Notes: a model not told the origin generated them from the letters alone. DNA of 64,000 nucleotides from Actinophytocola algeriensis (GCF_014203735.1 NZ_JACHJQ010000002.1:1177224-1241223), one strand, 5' to 3'; positions 18,129 through 29,700 are shown, numbered from the stretch's first letter. Program-made: numbers and translations.

Positions 18129-19925
18129 CTACCCGGCCACGGCCGTGGTCGCGGCACCGTCGCGGTCGGCCTCGAACCTGGCCGCGAGCTCGGCGACGGT
18201 GGGGTGGCTGAAGAACTCGGCCGCCGTGAACCGGATGCCGGTCGCCCGCAACCGTTCCAGCACCGCGACGCTGCGCAACGAGTCGCCGCCCAGCGCGTAG
18301 AACTCGTCGTGCGCACCGACCCGGTCCAGCTCGAGGGCCTCCGCCCACGCGCCCGCGATGGTGCGCGCCAGTTCGGTGTCCGGCGCGACGTACGCCGGGA
18401 GCCCCTGGACGGCGTCGCGGCTCGACCACGGGGACGGCAGAGCGCCGCGGTCCGGCTTGCCGTTGACGTCCAGCGGCATCTGCCCGAGGAGGACGAACGT
18501 GGCGGGCACCGCGTGGTCCGGCAGGCGCGCGGTGACCCAGGACCGCAGCTCCGACACCGCGGGCTCGGCTCCGGCAACCGGGACGACGTAGGCGGCCAGC
18601 CGCTTGTCGCCGTCCGCGCCGGGCACCGCGACCACGGCCGCGCTCGCCACGTCGGGGGCGGTGAGCAGCACGTGCTCGATCTCGCCGAGCTCGATGCGGA
18701 ACCCGCGCACCTTGACCTGGCGGTCGACGCGGCCGTGGAACTCCAGCTCGCCGTCCGGCCGGACCGCGCCGAGGTCGCCGGTCCGGTACAGCCGCCCGCC
18801 GGGTCGTGTCGAGAACGGGTCGGGCAGGAACCGTTCGGCGGTGAGCCGTGGCCGTCCGTGGTATCCGCGGGCCACCCCGGCGCCGCCGATGTACAGCTCG
18901 CCGACCGCCCCGTCCGGCACGGGCACCAACCCCTCGTCCAGGGCGCGCACGGTGACACCGGACAGCGGACTGCCCAGCGGTACGCGGTCCGTCCCGCCCT
19001 CGGGCGCGGCCGCGTGGAACGAGGTGAACACGGTGGTCTCGGTGGGGCCGTAGGCGGCGTGCACGGTCGTGGTTCCCGCCGCCGCGGCGACGCGGGCCGG
19101 GTTGAGCACGTCACCGCCGGTCAGCAGTGTGCCGACGGACTTGAGCGCGGCGAGGTCGAAGTCGGCGAGCAGGTGGAACAGGCCGGTGGTGAGGAACAAC
19201 CAGTCCGGCCGGAGGTCGCGCAGCTGGTCGCCGAGGTCCTCGATGGACACTTGGGAGCCGGCCAGGATCGCCACCTCCGCGCCCCTGCACAGCGCGCCCC
19301 AGATCTCGAAGACCGACGCGTCGAACGCCGTGGGCGCGAAGTGCGCCACCGTCTCGCCCGGCGCGATCGCGAGCCGGGAATCGTTCCGCAGCAACGACAC
19401 CACGCTGCGGTGCTCGACGACGACACCCTTCGGGGTGCCCGTCGAACCCGACGTGTAGATCACGTACGCGCACTGGTCCGCGTCGCCGGGTTCGGCGGGC
19501 AGCGGCGCTGTGCCGTCGAGACCGGTGGCGAGGTCGATCACCGGCACCCGCGGGTCCTCGACGACCACGTCGGCCGCCGAGTCGGTGACCAGTGCGACCA
19601 CCCCGGCGTCGGCGAGCATGAACGCCCTGCGTTCCGCCGGGTAGTCCGGGTCGAGCGGCACGTACGCCGCCCCCGCCTTGAGCACCCCGAGGAAGGCGAC
19701 GATCGCGGCGGCGGAGCGGGGCACGACAACGCCGACCCGGTCCTCCCGGCCCACTCCCCCCGCCCGCAGCGCGGCGGCCAGCCGGGCGGCGCGGGAGTCC
19801 AGCTCGCCGTAGGTCAGGACACCGTCGGCGGTCCGCACCGCCGGCGCGGACGGGGTCGTGCTCGCCCAGCCCGCGACCAGCTCGTGGATCGTGCGGTGGT
19901 CCGGTGGCGTGTCCGAACGGCTCAT
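18129..19925 (-). CDS. Standalone NRPS adenylation-carrier (A-T) didomain
   Basis: 598 residues: A domain about 1-505, T domain about 515-590. Core motifs are visible: YVIYTSGSTGTPKGVVVEH (about 159), FDASVFEIW, AYGPTETTVF, YRTGDLG, QVKVRGFRIELGEIE, and NGKPDRGAL with the A10 lysine. The carrier serine is in YALGGDSLRSV (about 547). By GrsA-style alignment by eye I read the pocket residues as D-A-F-T-L-G-A-V-F-K, a hydrophobic pocket that I do not assign to one amino acid. No C domain, so it must hand its amino acid on in trans. It neighbours a P450 and a Cys-type thioesterase-fold gene, as in systems that modify an amino acid on a separate carrier before transfer. Confidence 0.9.
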   Translation of the reverse strand: MSRSDTPPDHRTIHELVAGWASTTPSAPAVRTADGVLTYGELDSRAARLAAALRAGGVGREDRVGVVVPRSAAAIVAFLGVLKAGAAYVPLDPDYPAERRAFMLADAGVVALVTDSAADVVVEDPRVPVIDLATGLDGTAPLPAEPGDADQCAYVIYTSGSTGTPKGVVVEHRSVVSLLRNDSRLAIAPGETVAHFAPTAFDASVFEIWGALCRGAEVAILAGSQVSIEDLGDQLRDLRPDWLFLTTGLFHLLADFDLAALKSVGTLLTGGDVLNPARVAAAAGTTTVHAAYGPTETTVFTSFHAAAPEGGTDRVPLGSPLSGVTVRALDEGLVPVPDGAVGELYIGGAGVARGYHGRPRLTAERFLPDPFSTRPGGRLYRTGDLGAVRPDGELEFHGRVDRQVKVRGFRIELGEIEHVLLTAPDVASAAVVAVPGADGDKRLAAYVVPVAGAEPAVSELRSWVTARLPDHAVPATFVLLGQMPLDVNGKPDRGALPSPWSSRDAVQGLPAYVAPDTELARTIAGAWAEALELDRVGAHDEFYALGGDSLRSVAVLERLRATGIRFTAAEFFSHPTVAELAARFEADRDGAATTAVAG

Positions 19926-20659
19926 CAGAACCCTCCATCGTGAGTGAGCAGGTCGACCAGGCTGGGTGGGCAGGTGGTGAAGGCGAAGTGCTCCCCGTCG
20001 AGCACCTCGTAACGGACCTCGGCGCATCGCTCCCAGCCGCGGCAGGTCTGCGCGGGCGGCACCACGTCGTCGCCCGTCCATCCGATGACCGTCACCGGCG
20101 CCGGCAGGAACCGGGCCGGGTCGTACCGGTGTGGGCGGTGCAGTTCGAGGTCGACGCGCAGGATGTCGGCGGCCACCTCGACGAAGTCCTCCCGCACCGG
20201 CGCGCCGAGCCTGCGGAACAGGTCGCGCACCTCGGCGCCGAGGTCGGCGGTGGCGAGGTCCACGAAGTTGAGGCGGCCGTACAACCCTTCATGCGGCGGA
20301 CCCCAGCCGGACGCGAACACGTGCGCGGGCAGCGGCATGCCCTTGTCCTGCAGGGCGAGGGTCGTCGCCAGCGCGAGGGGGACACCACCGCAGTGGCCGA
20401 AGAACACCAGCCGCCGGTCCGCGTACCGGTCGAGGTACTCGACGAGCGCGGTGGTGAACTCGTCGACCGTGCGGGCGGCTGGTTCGCGGAACCGGTGCTC
20501 GCGGCCGGGGGGCTGCAGGGGGCAGAACCAGGCGCCGCCGATCCGGTCCGGCCAGCGCCGGTACAGCGACGCGCCGCCACCGGCGTAGGGGAACCCGAAC
20601 AGCAGTGTTCGCGCGTCGTCCGGTGGCGGCTTCAGCAGCCACGCCCCGCGCTCGGCCAT
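19925..20659 (-). CDS. Thioesterase-fold protein with Cys nucleophile (GHCGG), possible aminoacyl shuttle
   Basis: 244 residues of the type II thioesterase family: LLFGFPYAGGGASLYRRW near the start and PLQPPGREHRF after it. The nucleophile elbow is FFGHCGGVPLA with Cys in place of Ser; the catalytic His is in DGEHFAFTT. It is the second Cys-type member of the cluster. Its stop and the A-T start share one base (TGATG), so the two proteins are made in step. That fits a transferase that takes the aminoacyl group from the A-T didomain. Hydrolysis cannot be excluded. ATG at 20657-20659. Confidence 0.8.
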   Translation of the reverse strand: MAERGAWLLKPPPDDARTLLFGFPYAGGGASLYRRWPDRIGGAWFCPLQPPGREHRFREPAARTVDEFTTALVEYLDRYADRRLVFFGHCGGVPLALATTLALQDKGMPLPAHVFASGWGPPHEGLYGRLNFVDLATADLGAEVRDLFRRLGAPVREDFVEVAADILRVDLELHRPHRYDPARFLPAPVTVIGWTGDDVVPPAQTCRGWERCAEVRYEVLDGEHFAFTTCPPSLVDLLTHDGGF

Positions 20660-20672
20660 CGTGTGCTCCCCT

Positions 20673-21443
20673 CTACGGCTCGATTTCGAGGTCCCGGCAG
20701 AGCTCGGTGAGGATCAGCCGGTGGTGGGTGTGCATGAAGAAGTGGTCACCGGAGTAGAGGCGCAACGTGAACCGGTCCGCGGTCTCCGTGCTCCAGGTCG
20801 CCAGCTGCTCGGCCGTCGTGGTCGGGTCGGATCGGCCGCCGAACGCGGAGATGCCGTACCGCAGCGGCGGTTCCTCGGTGTGCCGGTAGGTCTCGCAGAC
20901 CGCGAAGTCCGCCCGCAGCGCGGGCGCGATCAGGTCGAGCAGCCCGGGTTCGGCCAGCACCTGGCCGGGGATCCCGCCGAGCTGTTCGACCGCGTCGAGG
21001 AACCGGGCGGGTTCGAGGCGGTGGATCGAGGGCAGCTCGTCGCGGATCCTGGGTGCGCGCCTGCCGGACACGAACAGGTGCGCGGGCTCGGGCATCCCCG
21101 TCCTGCGCAGTGCCCTGGCGAGCTCGAAGCAGACCAGCGCGCCCATGCTGTGCCCGAACAGGGCGAACGGCACGTCCGCGGCGAACGGTTCCGTGGCGAG
21201 CTCGTCGACCAGCGCGGTGACCACGGCGCCGATGTCGGTGAGCGGTTCCTCGGTCAGGCGGGTCTCCCTGGCGGGCAGGCGGACCGCCCACACCTCCACC
21301 GTCGGCGGCAGCACCGCCGGGAACGCGCGGTAGGCGGCGGTGCCCGCGCCGGCGTAGGGCACGCACAGCAGCCGGACACGGGGTGCGCGCGGTGGTCCCA
21401 CCCGGATGATGCCCGGCCGGGCGGTGGTGGTGTGCTGGTTCAC
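20673..21443 (-). CDS. Type II thioesterase (Ser nucleophile)
   Basis: 256 residues. This copy has the ordinary Ser elbow, FALFGHSMGALVCFELA, and His in SGDHFFMHT. Type II thioesterases clear wrongly loaded or stalled acyl groups from carrier domains. No thioesterase domain is fused to the NRPS, so this protein could instead release the final product. GTG 21441-21443 is chosen because it overlaps the penicillin acylase stop (GTGA) and the protein then begins ahead of the family start, RVRLLCVPYAGAGTAAYRAF. Confidence 0.85.
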   Translation of the reverse strand: MNQHTTTARPGIIRVGPPRAPRVRLLCVPYAGAGTAAYRAFPAVLPPTVEVWAVRLPARETRLTEEPLTDIGAVVTALVDELATEPFAADVPFALFGHSMGALVCFELARALRRTGMPEPAHLFVSGRRAPRIRDELPSIHRLEPARFLDAVEQLGGIPGQVLAEPGLLDLIAPALRADFAVCETYRHTEEPPLRYGISAFGGRSDPTTTAEQLATWSTETADRFTLRLYSGDHFFMHTHHRLILTELCRDLEIEP

Positions 21444-23704
21444 GACGCCCTCCTCGCGATGGCGGGCTGGTGTGCGGGGGACAGCGAGTAGCCGCACACG
21501 GCCCGGGATGCCCGGGGTGCGCCGGACCGGAGCCACGTGGGGTGGCGGTCGGCGAAGTGCGGGCTCAGCGGGTGACCGGACTGGCCCGCCGGCAGCTCGA
21601 ACGTCCCGCCGCCGGGGGTGAGCACGGCCCGGCCCGCCGCACCGAACCCGGGGACGCAGGTGCGAACGCTGTGCAGCGCACCCGGCTGGGGTCGTGCCGC
21701 GATGCCGAGGAGCCGCTCCGCCCATGGCGCCAGCCCGGTCAGGGGATGGCTCAACCCGACGGAGTTCACCCGGCCCCAGGCAGGTAGCCGCCGTCCTCGG
21801 GCCTGGTGCACGCACTCGGCGATCAGCCCGGGCCAGTCGGCGGCACCGGGCGGCAGCAGCGCCGGGTCCTGTATGGACAGTATGGCCAGCAGCGGCCGGT
21901 CCACGTCGCGGAACGGGTAGCGGAACTCCGGTTCCAGCTCACGGCACGCGGTCAAGTACGGGGCGAGCACCCGCTCGGCGAGCAGCTGCCGCAGGCGCAC
22001 GAGCACCGGGAAGGCACGCGATCCGGTGCGCGCCGTGCCGTCCCACCCCGCCAGCAGCTCCACAGTGGACGACTCGGCGGGGGCTGCGACGGCGAGGTCC
22101 CGGTACCGCCGGTACAGCGCGGCGTCCGTGTCGTGCTGCAGTGCGCGCATGGCGTCCGGGGTCGGGTCGTGTGTGTCCGCCAGGACCTGCCGGATCCGCC
22201 GGGCGCGGTGCCCGGGGTCGGCGTCGTACCAGAAGGGATGCCCTGGCAGCGCGGCGTCGTTGGCGGAGACGAGGACACCCGACGGCGGGTCGACCAGCCG
22301 GGGCCGCTCCGGCAGCAGACCGGTCGCCAGGTGGGCGATCCGCCCGTCGCGGTCGGCCAGGAGGGCGTTGAGTGCGATCCCGTCGGCCTCGTCGAGGACC
22401 GCGATGCCCTCGGCGACGGTCCTGGCCGTGGCGAGGCGCTGGAAACGCAGGTCACAGGCGCGCGGGTCGAACCCGGTCCACGCGGCCGCGACCCGCTCGC
22501 CGAGCAGCGGCTTCGGCAGGACCGGCAGGTCCCCGTCGACGGTCACCTCGACGGCCACGGGCGCACCGCCGCGCACCCGGACGTGCTCGGTCGTGGTGGT
22601 CGCCCCGGCGCCCGCGGGCACCAGGTCCAGCACGGCGGCGCTCAGGTTGGTCACGCCCCACACCAGGTGCCCGTTCCCGCCGGTGAGCACGACCGGCAGG
22701 CCGGGTGTGGCGAGGCCGTGCACCGACCCGTCCGGCCAGCGCAGGTCGACCTCGTACAGCAGGTTCGGCAACAGCAGCGGCAGGTGGAGGTCGCACGCCA
22801 GGACCGGGCCGCCGGGTCCGGTGCGCACCCAGCAGTTGGAGCCTGCGACCGCCCCGTCGACCGCGACCACGTCGGCGGGCACGTCGTCACCCCGCACCGC
22901 GCGCAGCCCGGCGGGCACCGTGTCCGGTCCCCCGGGCAGCAGGAACGCCGCCACGTCCGGGGGGAGCGCCCGCCTGATGACCGCCTCGGCGCGGCGCCCG
23001 GGTTCGTGCCAGGACAGGGCGTGGAAGAGGAAGAGCGCGACGAGCAGGCTGTCAGCGACGGTCCACGGTTCGGGCCGCCACGAGAGGAAGCGGGACTCGA
23101 ATGGTGGCCCGTCGTGGGCGAAGGACGCGTTCACCCCGGCGGCGAAGGCGGTCAGCAGGTCGCGTTCCGGCGCGTCGAGGGTGTCCGCGGCCCGGCGCGC
23201 CGCCCGTTCGAGACCGAGCAGGCGGTAGTGCCGGTCGGCGGGCACCGCCGTCCGGCCCCACACCTCGGCGAGCCGCCCGCCCGCCGTGCGCCGCACCAGG
23301 TCGAGGTGGAACCCGCGGTCACGCCCCATCACGAACCCCAGGCCGCGCACCGCGTCGAGCCACGACGCCGCGGTGAGCCGCGTCACGCCGTCGCCGGTCA
23401 CCGTCGCGCGCACGTCGGCGTCGAGTCCCGGTACGGCGACCTCGTCCGGGCAGGCCGGGACCGAGGCGAGCAACGCGCGCGCGAGCGCGGTCTCGACCGC
23501 GATCCTGGCGCGGTGGTGCCGCGCGTACCAGGCGACGGCCCCCGCCCCGGCGACGACCACCGCTACCGCTGTCCACATCGGACCGGTGAGGGCGGCGGCG
23601 CAGGCCGCTGCGAGCGTCAGGACGGCGAGCCCGCCGACCGCGCGCACCGAGGGGAGCCGCCGCAGGCGCAGGCGCCGGGGCCGGTGTGCGGCGCAGGCGG
23701 TCAT
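21440..23704 (-). CDS. Membrane-anchored penicillin acylase family (Ntn hydrolase)
   Basis: 754 residues. A hydrophobic N-terminal region with two closely spaced segments (about 22-56) should anchor it in the membrane with the catalytic part outside. The family is made as one chain and cleaves itself before a Ser that becomes the N-terminal nucleophile; here that is AVAGSNCWVRTG at about residue 289. LPVVLTGGNGHLVWGVTN holds the oxyanion Asn region. Members remove acyl groups from amides; PvdQ removes the fatty acid put on pyoverdine at the start of synthesis. The first NRPS here begins with a fatty-acyl ligase, so this enzyme may remove the lipid at export. Overlaps the NRPS stop (ATGA). Confidence 0.85.
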   Translation of the reverse strand: MTACAAHRPRRLRLRRLPSVRAVGGLAVLTLAAACAAALTGPMWTAVAVVVAGAGAVAWYARHHRARIAVETALARALLASVPACPDEVAVPGLDADVRATVTGDGVTRLTAASWLDAVRGLGFVMGRDRGFHLDLVRRTAGGRLAEVWGRTAVPADRHYRLLGLERAARRAADTLDAPERDLLTAFAAGVNASFAHDGPPFESRFLSWRPEPWTVADSLLVALFLFHALSWHEPGRRAEAVIRRALPPDVAAFLLPGGPDTVPAGLRAVRGDDVPADVVAVDGAVAGSNCWVRTGPGGPVLACDLHLPLLLPNLLYEVDLRWPDGSVHGLATPGLPVVLTGGNGHLVWGVTNLSAAVLDLVPAGAGATTTTEHVRVRGGAPVAVEVTVDGDLPVLPKPLLGERVAAAWTGFDPRACDLRFQRLATARTVAEGIAVLDEADGIALNALLADRDGRIAHLATGLLPERPRLVDPPSGVLVSANDAALPGHPFWYDADPGHRARRIRQVLADTHDPTPDAMRALQHDTDAALYRRYRDLAVAAPAESSTVELLAGWDGTARTGSRAFPVLVRLRQLLAERVLAPYLTACRELEPEFRYPFRDVDRPLLAILSIQDPALLPPGAADWPGLIAECVHQARGRRLPAWGRVNSVGLSHPLTGLAPWAERLLGIAARPQPGALHSVRTCVPGFGAAGRAVLTPGGGTFELPAGQSGHPLSPHFADRHPTWLRSGAPRASRAVCGYSLSPAHQPAIARRAS

Positions 23705-26700
23705 GAGTTCTCCCCCAGCGCACGGGTGGTCGCGACGAGCGCGGCGGCGACGTCGTCGAGCAGGGCCACGGCCAGCTCCCGCGTGACCGTCGCGGGCTTG
23801 TACAACAGGGTCAGCGCCAGCTCGCCGTCGACCGGGGTGACGCCGAGGACCAGGTCGCAGGTCGTCGCCGCCACGGGGGCGCCGAGCACGTCGCGGTCCG
23901 CCCGGTGCGGCGAGAACCGCAACCCTTCGCCGACGTCCACCTGCCGGGTCTCCTCCTGCACGACCAGCATCACCTCGAACACCGGTGCGCCGCGGTCGCC
24001 GGGGTGGCGGGCCTCGAGCTCGGCCAGCACGTCCTCGAACGGGATCTCCTGGTGCGCCAGCGCGTCCACGCCCACCGCACGGGCCTGCTCGGTCACCGCG
24101 ACCGGATCGTCGTCCGCGCCGACGCGCAGCCGCAGGACGACCGTGTTCGCGACGAGGCCGACGACGTCCTCGGCGCCGGGCGTGGCGCGGTTGGCCAGCT
24201 GGGTCGCGATCCGGACGTCGTCCTGCCCGCTCCACGCCCGCAGCGTCGCCGCGAACGCGCTCAGCACGACGGTGAACTCGGTCAACCCCCGGCCGCGCGC
24301 CGCGGCGCGCAGTGCCGCCGTGTCGGCCGCACCCAGCACCCGGCCGCACGACGCGGAACGCAGCCGGGCGAGCAGGGTCGTGCCCTGTGCCCGTACGAAA
24401 CGACTGCCGGGTGGGGCGTCGAGTGTCGGCCACGGCGGTGAGAGCCGCTCGACCCAGTGGGCCAGCTCCCGTTGGCCCTCCACACCTCGCGCCCATTCCG
24501 CACGTGCCTGCGCGAGCTGCCCGTTGCCGAGCGCGGGCCGGACGTCGGGCTTCCCACCCGCCGCTCGCACCCGGTAGGTGGCGGCGGCCTCGGTGAGGAG
24601 CAGCGTGAGGGACCACCCGTCGCAGACGAGGTGGTGGATGTTCAGGTACAGCACGTGCAGCTCCGCGCCGAGCCGGTAGACGGTCGCGCGCATGAGCGGC
24701 GCGGTGTCGAGCGGGATCGGCTCGCGGACGGCCGCCGCCATGAGCGCCTCGCACCGGGCGGCGGGGTCGGTCTCCCCGCTCACGTCGACGGTCGCCAGGT
24801 CGAGCGTGGCGCGCGGTTCGACGACCTGCACCGGGCCGTCACCGGTGGTCTCGACGCGGGTCCGCAGCGCCTCGTGCCGCCGGATCAGCGCGGCGAAGGT
24901 CGTGGCGAGCACGCCGAGGTCCAGGGGCCCGTCGATGCGCAGCGCACCCGGCATCCCGAACAGCGCCACCCCGGGAAGGTGGTTCGCGACCAGCCACATC
25001 TGCGACTGCGCCCGGGACAGCGGATACCGCCGCTCCCCCGTGGTATCCACTGTGGACCGGCCTGCGCCACGGGAGGGGTTGATGGCGGCGGCGACCGCCG
25101 CGATCGTGCCCGCCTCGATGAACGCGCCCATCGACAGCGCGCCGTGCCGGGCCCGCAGGCGGCTCACCACCTGCATGGCGGCGAGCGAGTCCCCGCCCGC
25201 GGCGAAGAAGTCCGTGTGCACGTCGTAGTCGTCGGCGCCGAGCACCTCGGCCCACACGTCGTGCACGGCCTGCTCGAGCGCGCCGCCCGGCGCGGTGTGC
25301 CCGTGCGGCTGCGCGACGTCGCGGGTCGCCAGGGCCGGCTCGGCGGGACGGGTCACGTCCGCCACGCCCGGCAGCGCGGTGGCCCGGTACGGGGTGTTCG
25401 CGTCCTGGTCGAAGGCGGTGAGCACGCGGCGGTGCGCCTCCGCCGCGAGCGCCACCGTCGACGGCGTGAGCGCGTTCTCGTCGTACTCCAGGATCACCCG
25501 CAGCTCACCGGTGCGGAGGTCGACCGTGTAGTTCGACCCGAAGGCGTAGTGGGTGGACTCCAGCTCGTCGCTGTCGACCAGTGCCACGTCGCCGTCGCGC
25601 AGCATCTCGCGCGTGGTGTGGTAATCGGTGAAGTTGAAGCTGGAGTCGAACATCGGCCGGGTGCCGAAGTCCCGCTGGATCGCGGCGTTCGGGTACCAGC
25701 GGTGGCCCATCATGGCCAGTTCGTCGCCGTACACCTGCCGCGCCAGGTCCGCCCACGTCTGGTCCGTGAGGTCGACACGCAGCGGCAGCTGGTTGAGGAA
25801 CAGCCCCAGCAGCCGTTCCGAGTCCCGTGCCTCGGGGCGGCAGGCGTAGACGAGGCTCGTCGTGACCTCGTCCGTGCCGGTGAGCCAGGAGATCACCCGC
25901 ACGTGCGCGGCCAGCAGCAGTGCCTTGAGCGGCACGTCGAGGCGGGTCGCGACCGCGCGGAGCCCGTCGATGCGGCCCGGCAGCTCGACGGACAGCTGCC
26001 GCATGGCTGGTGCCTGCGGCCGGTCCGGCGCGACCAGCCTGGCGGGCGACGCGGTCCGCGCGCGCCAGAACTCACGGTCGGCCGGGTCCGCCAGCGCACG
26101 CTGTTCGGCTGCCACGTAGTCGGCGAACCTGGTCCTCGGCCGCGGCACGGCGCCGGTCCCGCCCGCCCGCAGCTCGAGGTAGTGCGTGTGCAGGTCCTCG
26201 AAGAACACGTTCACCGACCAGCCGTCGAGGATCGCGTGGTGGTGGGTGAAGATCAGCTGGTACTCGTCGGCGGACAGGGTGAGCACGACGAGCCGGTGCA
26301 GCGGCGCCCGCTCGAGGTCGAAGTCGTGCGCGGTCTCCGCGGCGGCGACCTGCCGGATCCTGGATTCCTGGTCGGCGGGGGCGAGGTGGTCGAGTTCCTC
26401 GAAGTCCACCACCGCCTCGACGCCGGTGTGCACGCGCTGGGTCGGGCCGTTCGGGTGGGCGAGGTCGAAACTGGTGCGCAGCACCGGGTGCGCGTCGGTC
26501 ACCGCCTGTGCGGCGGCGCGGAACGCGTCCGGGTCCATCGGTCCGCGGACCCGGTAGCTCAGCACGATGTGGTAGACACGGGACGCCGGTGCCAGCTCCT
26601 GGTGGTAGATCATGCCGGACTGCATGGCCGTCATCGGGTACGCGTCCTCGACGTCCGCGGGGAACGTCCTGGCCAGTTCCGCGGGCAGCAGCGAGAACGG

Positions 26701-29700
26701 CGCGCGTGACCCGGTCACGTCCTCCTCGCCGAGCACGGCGCGGGTGGCGAGCGCGGACAGCACCGGTGCGGCGTACACGTCGCGCACGGTCAGCCACAGA
26801 CCGCGCTCCCTGGCGAGTCCGACGAGCCGGATCGCCCGCATGGAGTCGCCGCCGAGGTCGAAGAAGTCGGCGTCCGCGGACACCGCCGACGACGCCGCGA
26901 GCACCTCGCGGAACAACTCGGCGAGCAGGCCCTCGCGGGCGTCGCGGGGTGCCACGGCGGGCGCGTGCCCGTCCGGCGCCGAGGTCGCGGTCACCGCGGC
27001 CCGGTCGAGCTTCCCGTTGTTGGTCAACGGGAGCGCGTCCACGACCGCGACGGCACGCGGCACCATGTAGCGCGGCAGGACGGTCCGCACCCCGCGCACC
27101 AGGTCCGCCGTGGACAGCGTGGCACCCTCGCCCGGGACGACGACGGCGACGATGCCCGAGCCGCTGCCGTCCCGTTGCGCGGCGGCGGCCGCCGCGGCCA
27201 CCCCCGGTTGCGCCGTGAGCGCCTCCTCGATCTCGGACAACTCGACGCGGAACCCGTTCACCTGCACCTGGGCGTCCCGGCGGCCGAGGTAGGACAACCC
27301 GGTGCCGGTGCGGCGTGCGAGGTCGCCCGTCCGGTAGACGCGTGCGCCGGGCGCCGCGCCGAAGGGGTCGGGCACGAAGCGCGTCGCGGTCTCCCGGGGC
27401 CGCCCGACGTACCCGGTGCTCACCTGCGGGCCGCCGACCCAGAGCTCGCCGACGCACCGGTCGAGCACGGGCGCACCGGCCGGGTCCACCACGTGCAGTG
27501 CCGTGCCCGGCAGGGGTCCGCCGATCGCGGACTCGGCGGTGTCGGTCTCGTCGGGGCGCAGCCACCGCCACGACGCATGCACGGTGGTCTCCGTGGTGCC
27601 GTACAGATTCACCAGCCGGGCCGGACCGCCGACCGCCGCGTACCACTGGTCGGCGAGGTGCCGGTCGAGCTTCTCCCCCGCGAACAACAAGTACCGCAGG
27701 TGATCGGCCGCGCCGTCCCGCGCCGCGATCGCGGGCAGCATCACCGCGAGCGCCGACGGGGTCTGGCTGAGCACCGTCACCCGCTCCCGCGCGAGCAGCG
27801 CGGCGAACGCGTCCGGCTCCCGCCGTGTCCACTCGGGAACGACGACGAGCCTGCCGCCGTGCAGCAGGCAGCAGAACAGCTCGTACATCGACACGTCGAA
27901 CGAGCAGGCGTGGAACAGCGACCAGGTGTCGTCGTGGCCGAACCCGAACGGGCCCGCGGTCGCGTCCAGCAGGCTGAGCAGGTTGTGGTGGGTCACGTGC
28001 ACGCCCTTGGGCCGCCCGGTCGACCCGGACGTGTAGATCACGTACGCGGTGGCGTGCCCCGGCACCGGCGCGACCGGTCCGACGTCGGCACCTACCAGCC
28101 CCGCCAGGTTGTCCTCCGTGATCGTGAGCCGCGCCCCCGAGTCGGCGAGCACGGCGTCGACCCGCGCTGGTGGCCAGGAGTCGTCGAGCACCACGCACGC
28201 CGCGCCCGCCGCCATCACGCCGACGATCGCGACGACGAGGTCGGTGCCGCGGGGCAGCGCGACCGCGACGGTGTCGCCGAGGCCGATCCCCCTGTCGCGC
28301 AACCCCGTTGCCAGCAGGCCCACGCGAGCCGCGAGGTCCTCATAGGACAGCTCGGTGCCCGCGCAGCTGACCGCGGTCGCACCGGCCCGCGCCGCGGCCA
28401 CCGCCGCGAAGCGGCGGCCGACCGACTCGTCCGCGCGTGGCACGCGGTCGGCGGCCACGCCGACGGCGCCCTCGGCGGCCACCGCCGCCGGAGCGGCGGC
28501 GAGCTCGTGCACCGGGCGGGCGCCCGGTGCCGTGCCTGCCGTGAGGATCGCGCGCACCAGGTCGAGCAGCGCCGTGACCGACTGCGCCCCGGTCGCCCGC
28601 CGGTCGAACTCGACGTCGACCGCGAGAATGCCGCCGTCGTCGCGGACGAGGACGTTGAGGTCGAACTTCGCGCCCGCATGCGGCACCCGCAGCTCGGTCA
28701 CGTCGAGGCCGCGGAAGGCGGGCGCGGGCAGGGCGGTGCCGGCGTCGGCGACGACGACGGAGAACCGGGCCCGCTCCGCCGGGTCGCCTGCGGCGGGCAC
28801 GTACGGGTGCGCGACCGCGCCGAGCACCGCCGTCCTGGTCCGCGTCACCAGCTCGGCGAACGTGGCGCCGCCGGTGACGTCGAGCCGGACCGGGACGGTG
28901 TCCAGGAGGAGGCCGACCAGTCCGGCCAGGCCTTCGCGGTCCCTGCGGGCGACCGGCATGCCCAGCACGAGGTCGTCGCGGCCGGTGAGCCGGGACAGGG
29001 CGACGCCGATCGCCGCCGTGACGACGAGGAACGCGCTGGACCGGGTACCGGCGGCGAACGCACGCACGGCGGCGGTCGTGGCCTCGTCGACGGTCGCGGT
29101 GACCGCACCGCCGCGTTCGTCGTCGTCCGGCCCCGGCGGCGGCAGCGGCAGTGCGCCGAACGCGGCGCCGCGCAGCCGGTCCCGCCAGTACCGCCGGGCC
29201 GCACCGAGGTCGGCGTAGCGCAGCTGGTCGTCCTCCCAGCGGGCGTAGTCGACCATGTCGAGGTCGTGGGCGGGCGGGGCCGCGCGGCCGCCGTCGAGCC
29301 GGGTGTCGTAGCACCGGGCGAGGTCGTCGAGCAGCACCGCGACCGACACGCCGTCGGCGAGCACGTGGTGGAGCACCACGAAGAACACGTGGTCGTCGGG
29401 GCCGGTGCGGAACAGGGTCATCGCCACCGGCGGCATCCCGTCGAGCGGGAGCTTCCGGTCGGCGAGCCGCGCGCACTCCCGCAGGCACGCGTCGAGGCCC
29501 GGCAGCTCCCGGCGCGTGAGCCGGTCCGGCACGGCGGGCAGGACGTGCTGGCGGGACTCGCCCTGCCCGGCGGTGAACACCGTGCGCAGCGACGGGTGCC
29601 TGCGGTGCAGGTCGGTGAGCGCGCCGTCGAGGGCGGCGTCGTCGAGCGGCCCGCGCAGGCGCAGCGCGCCGCCGAGGTTGTACGTGCCGTCCTCGGCGAA

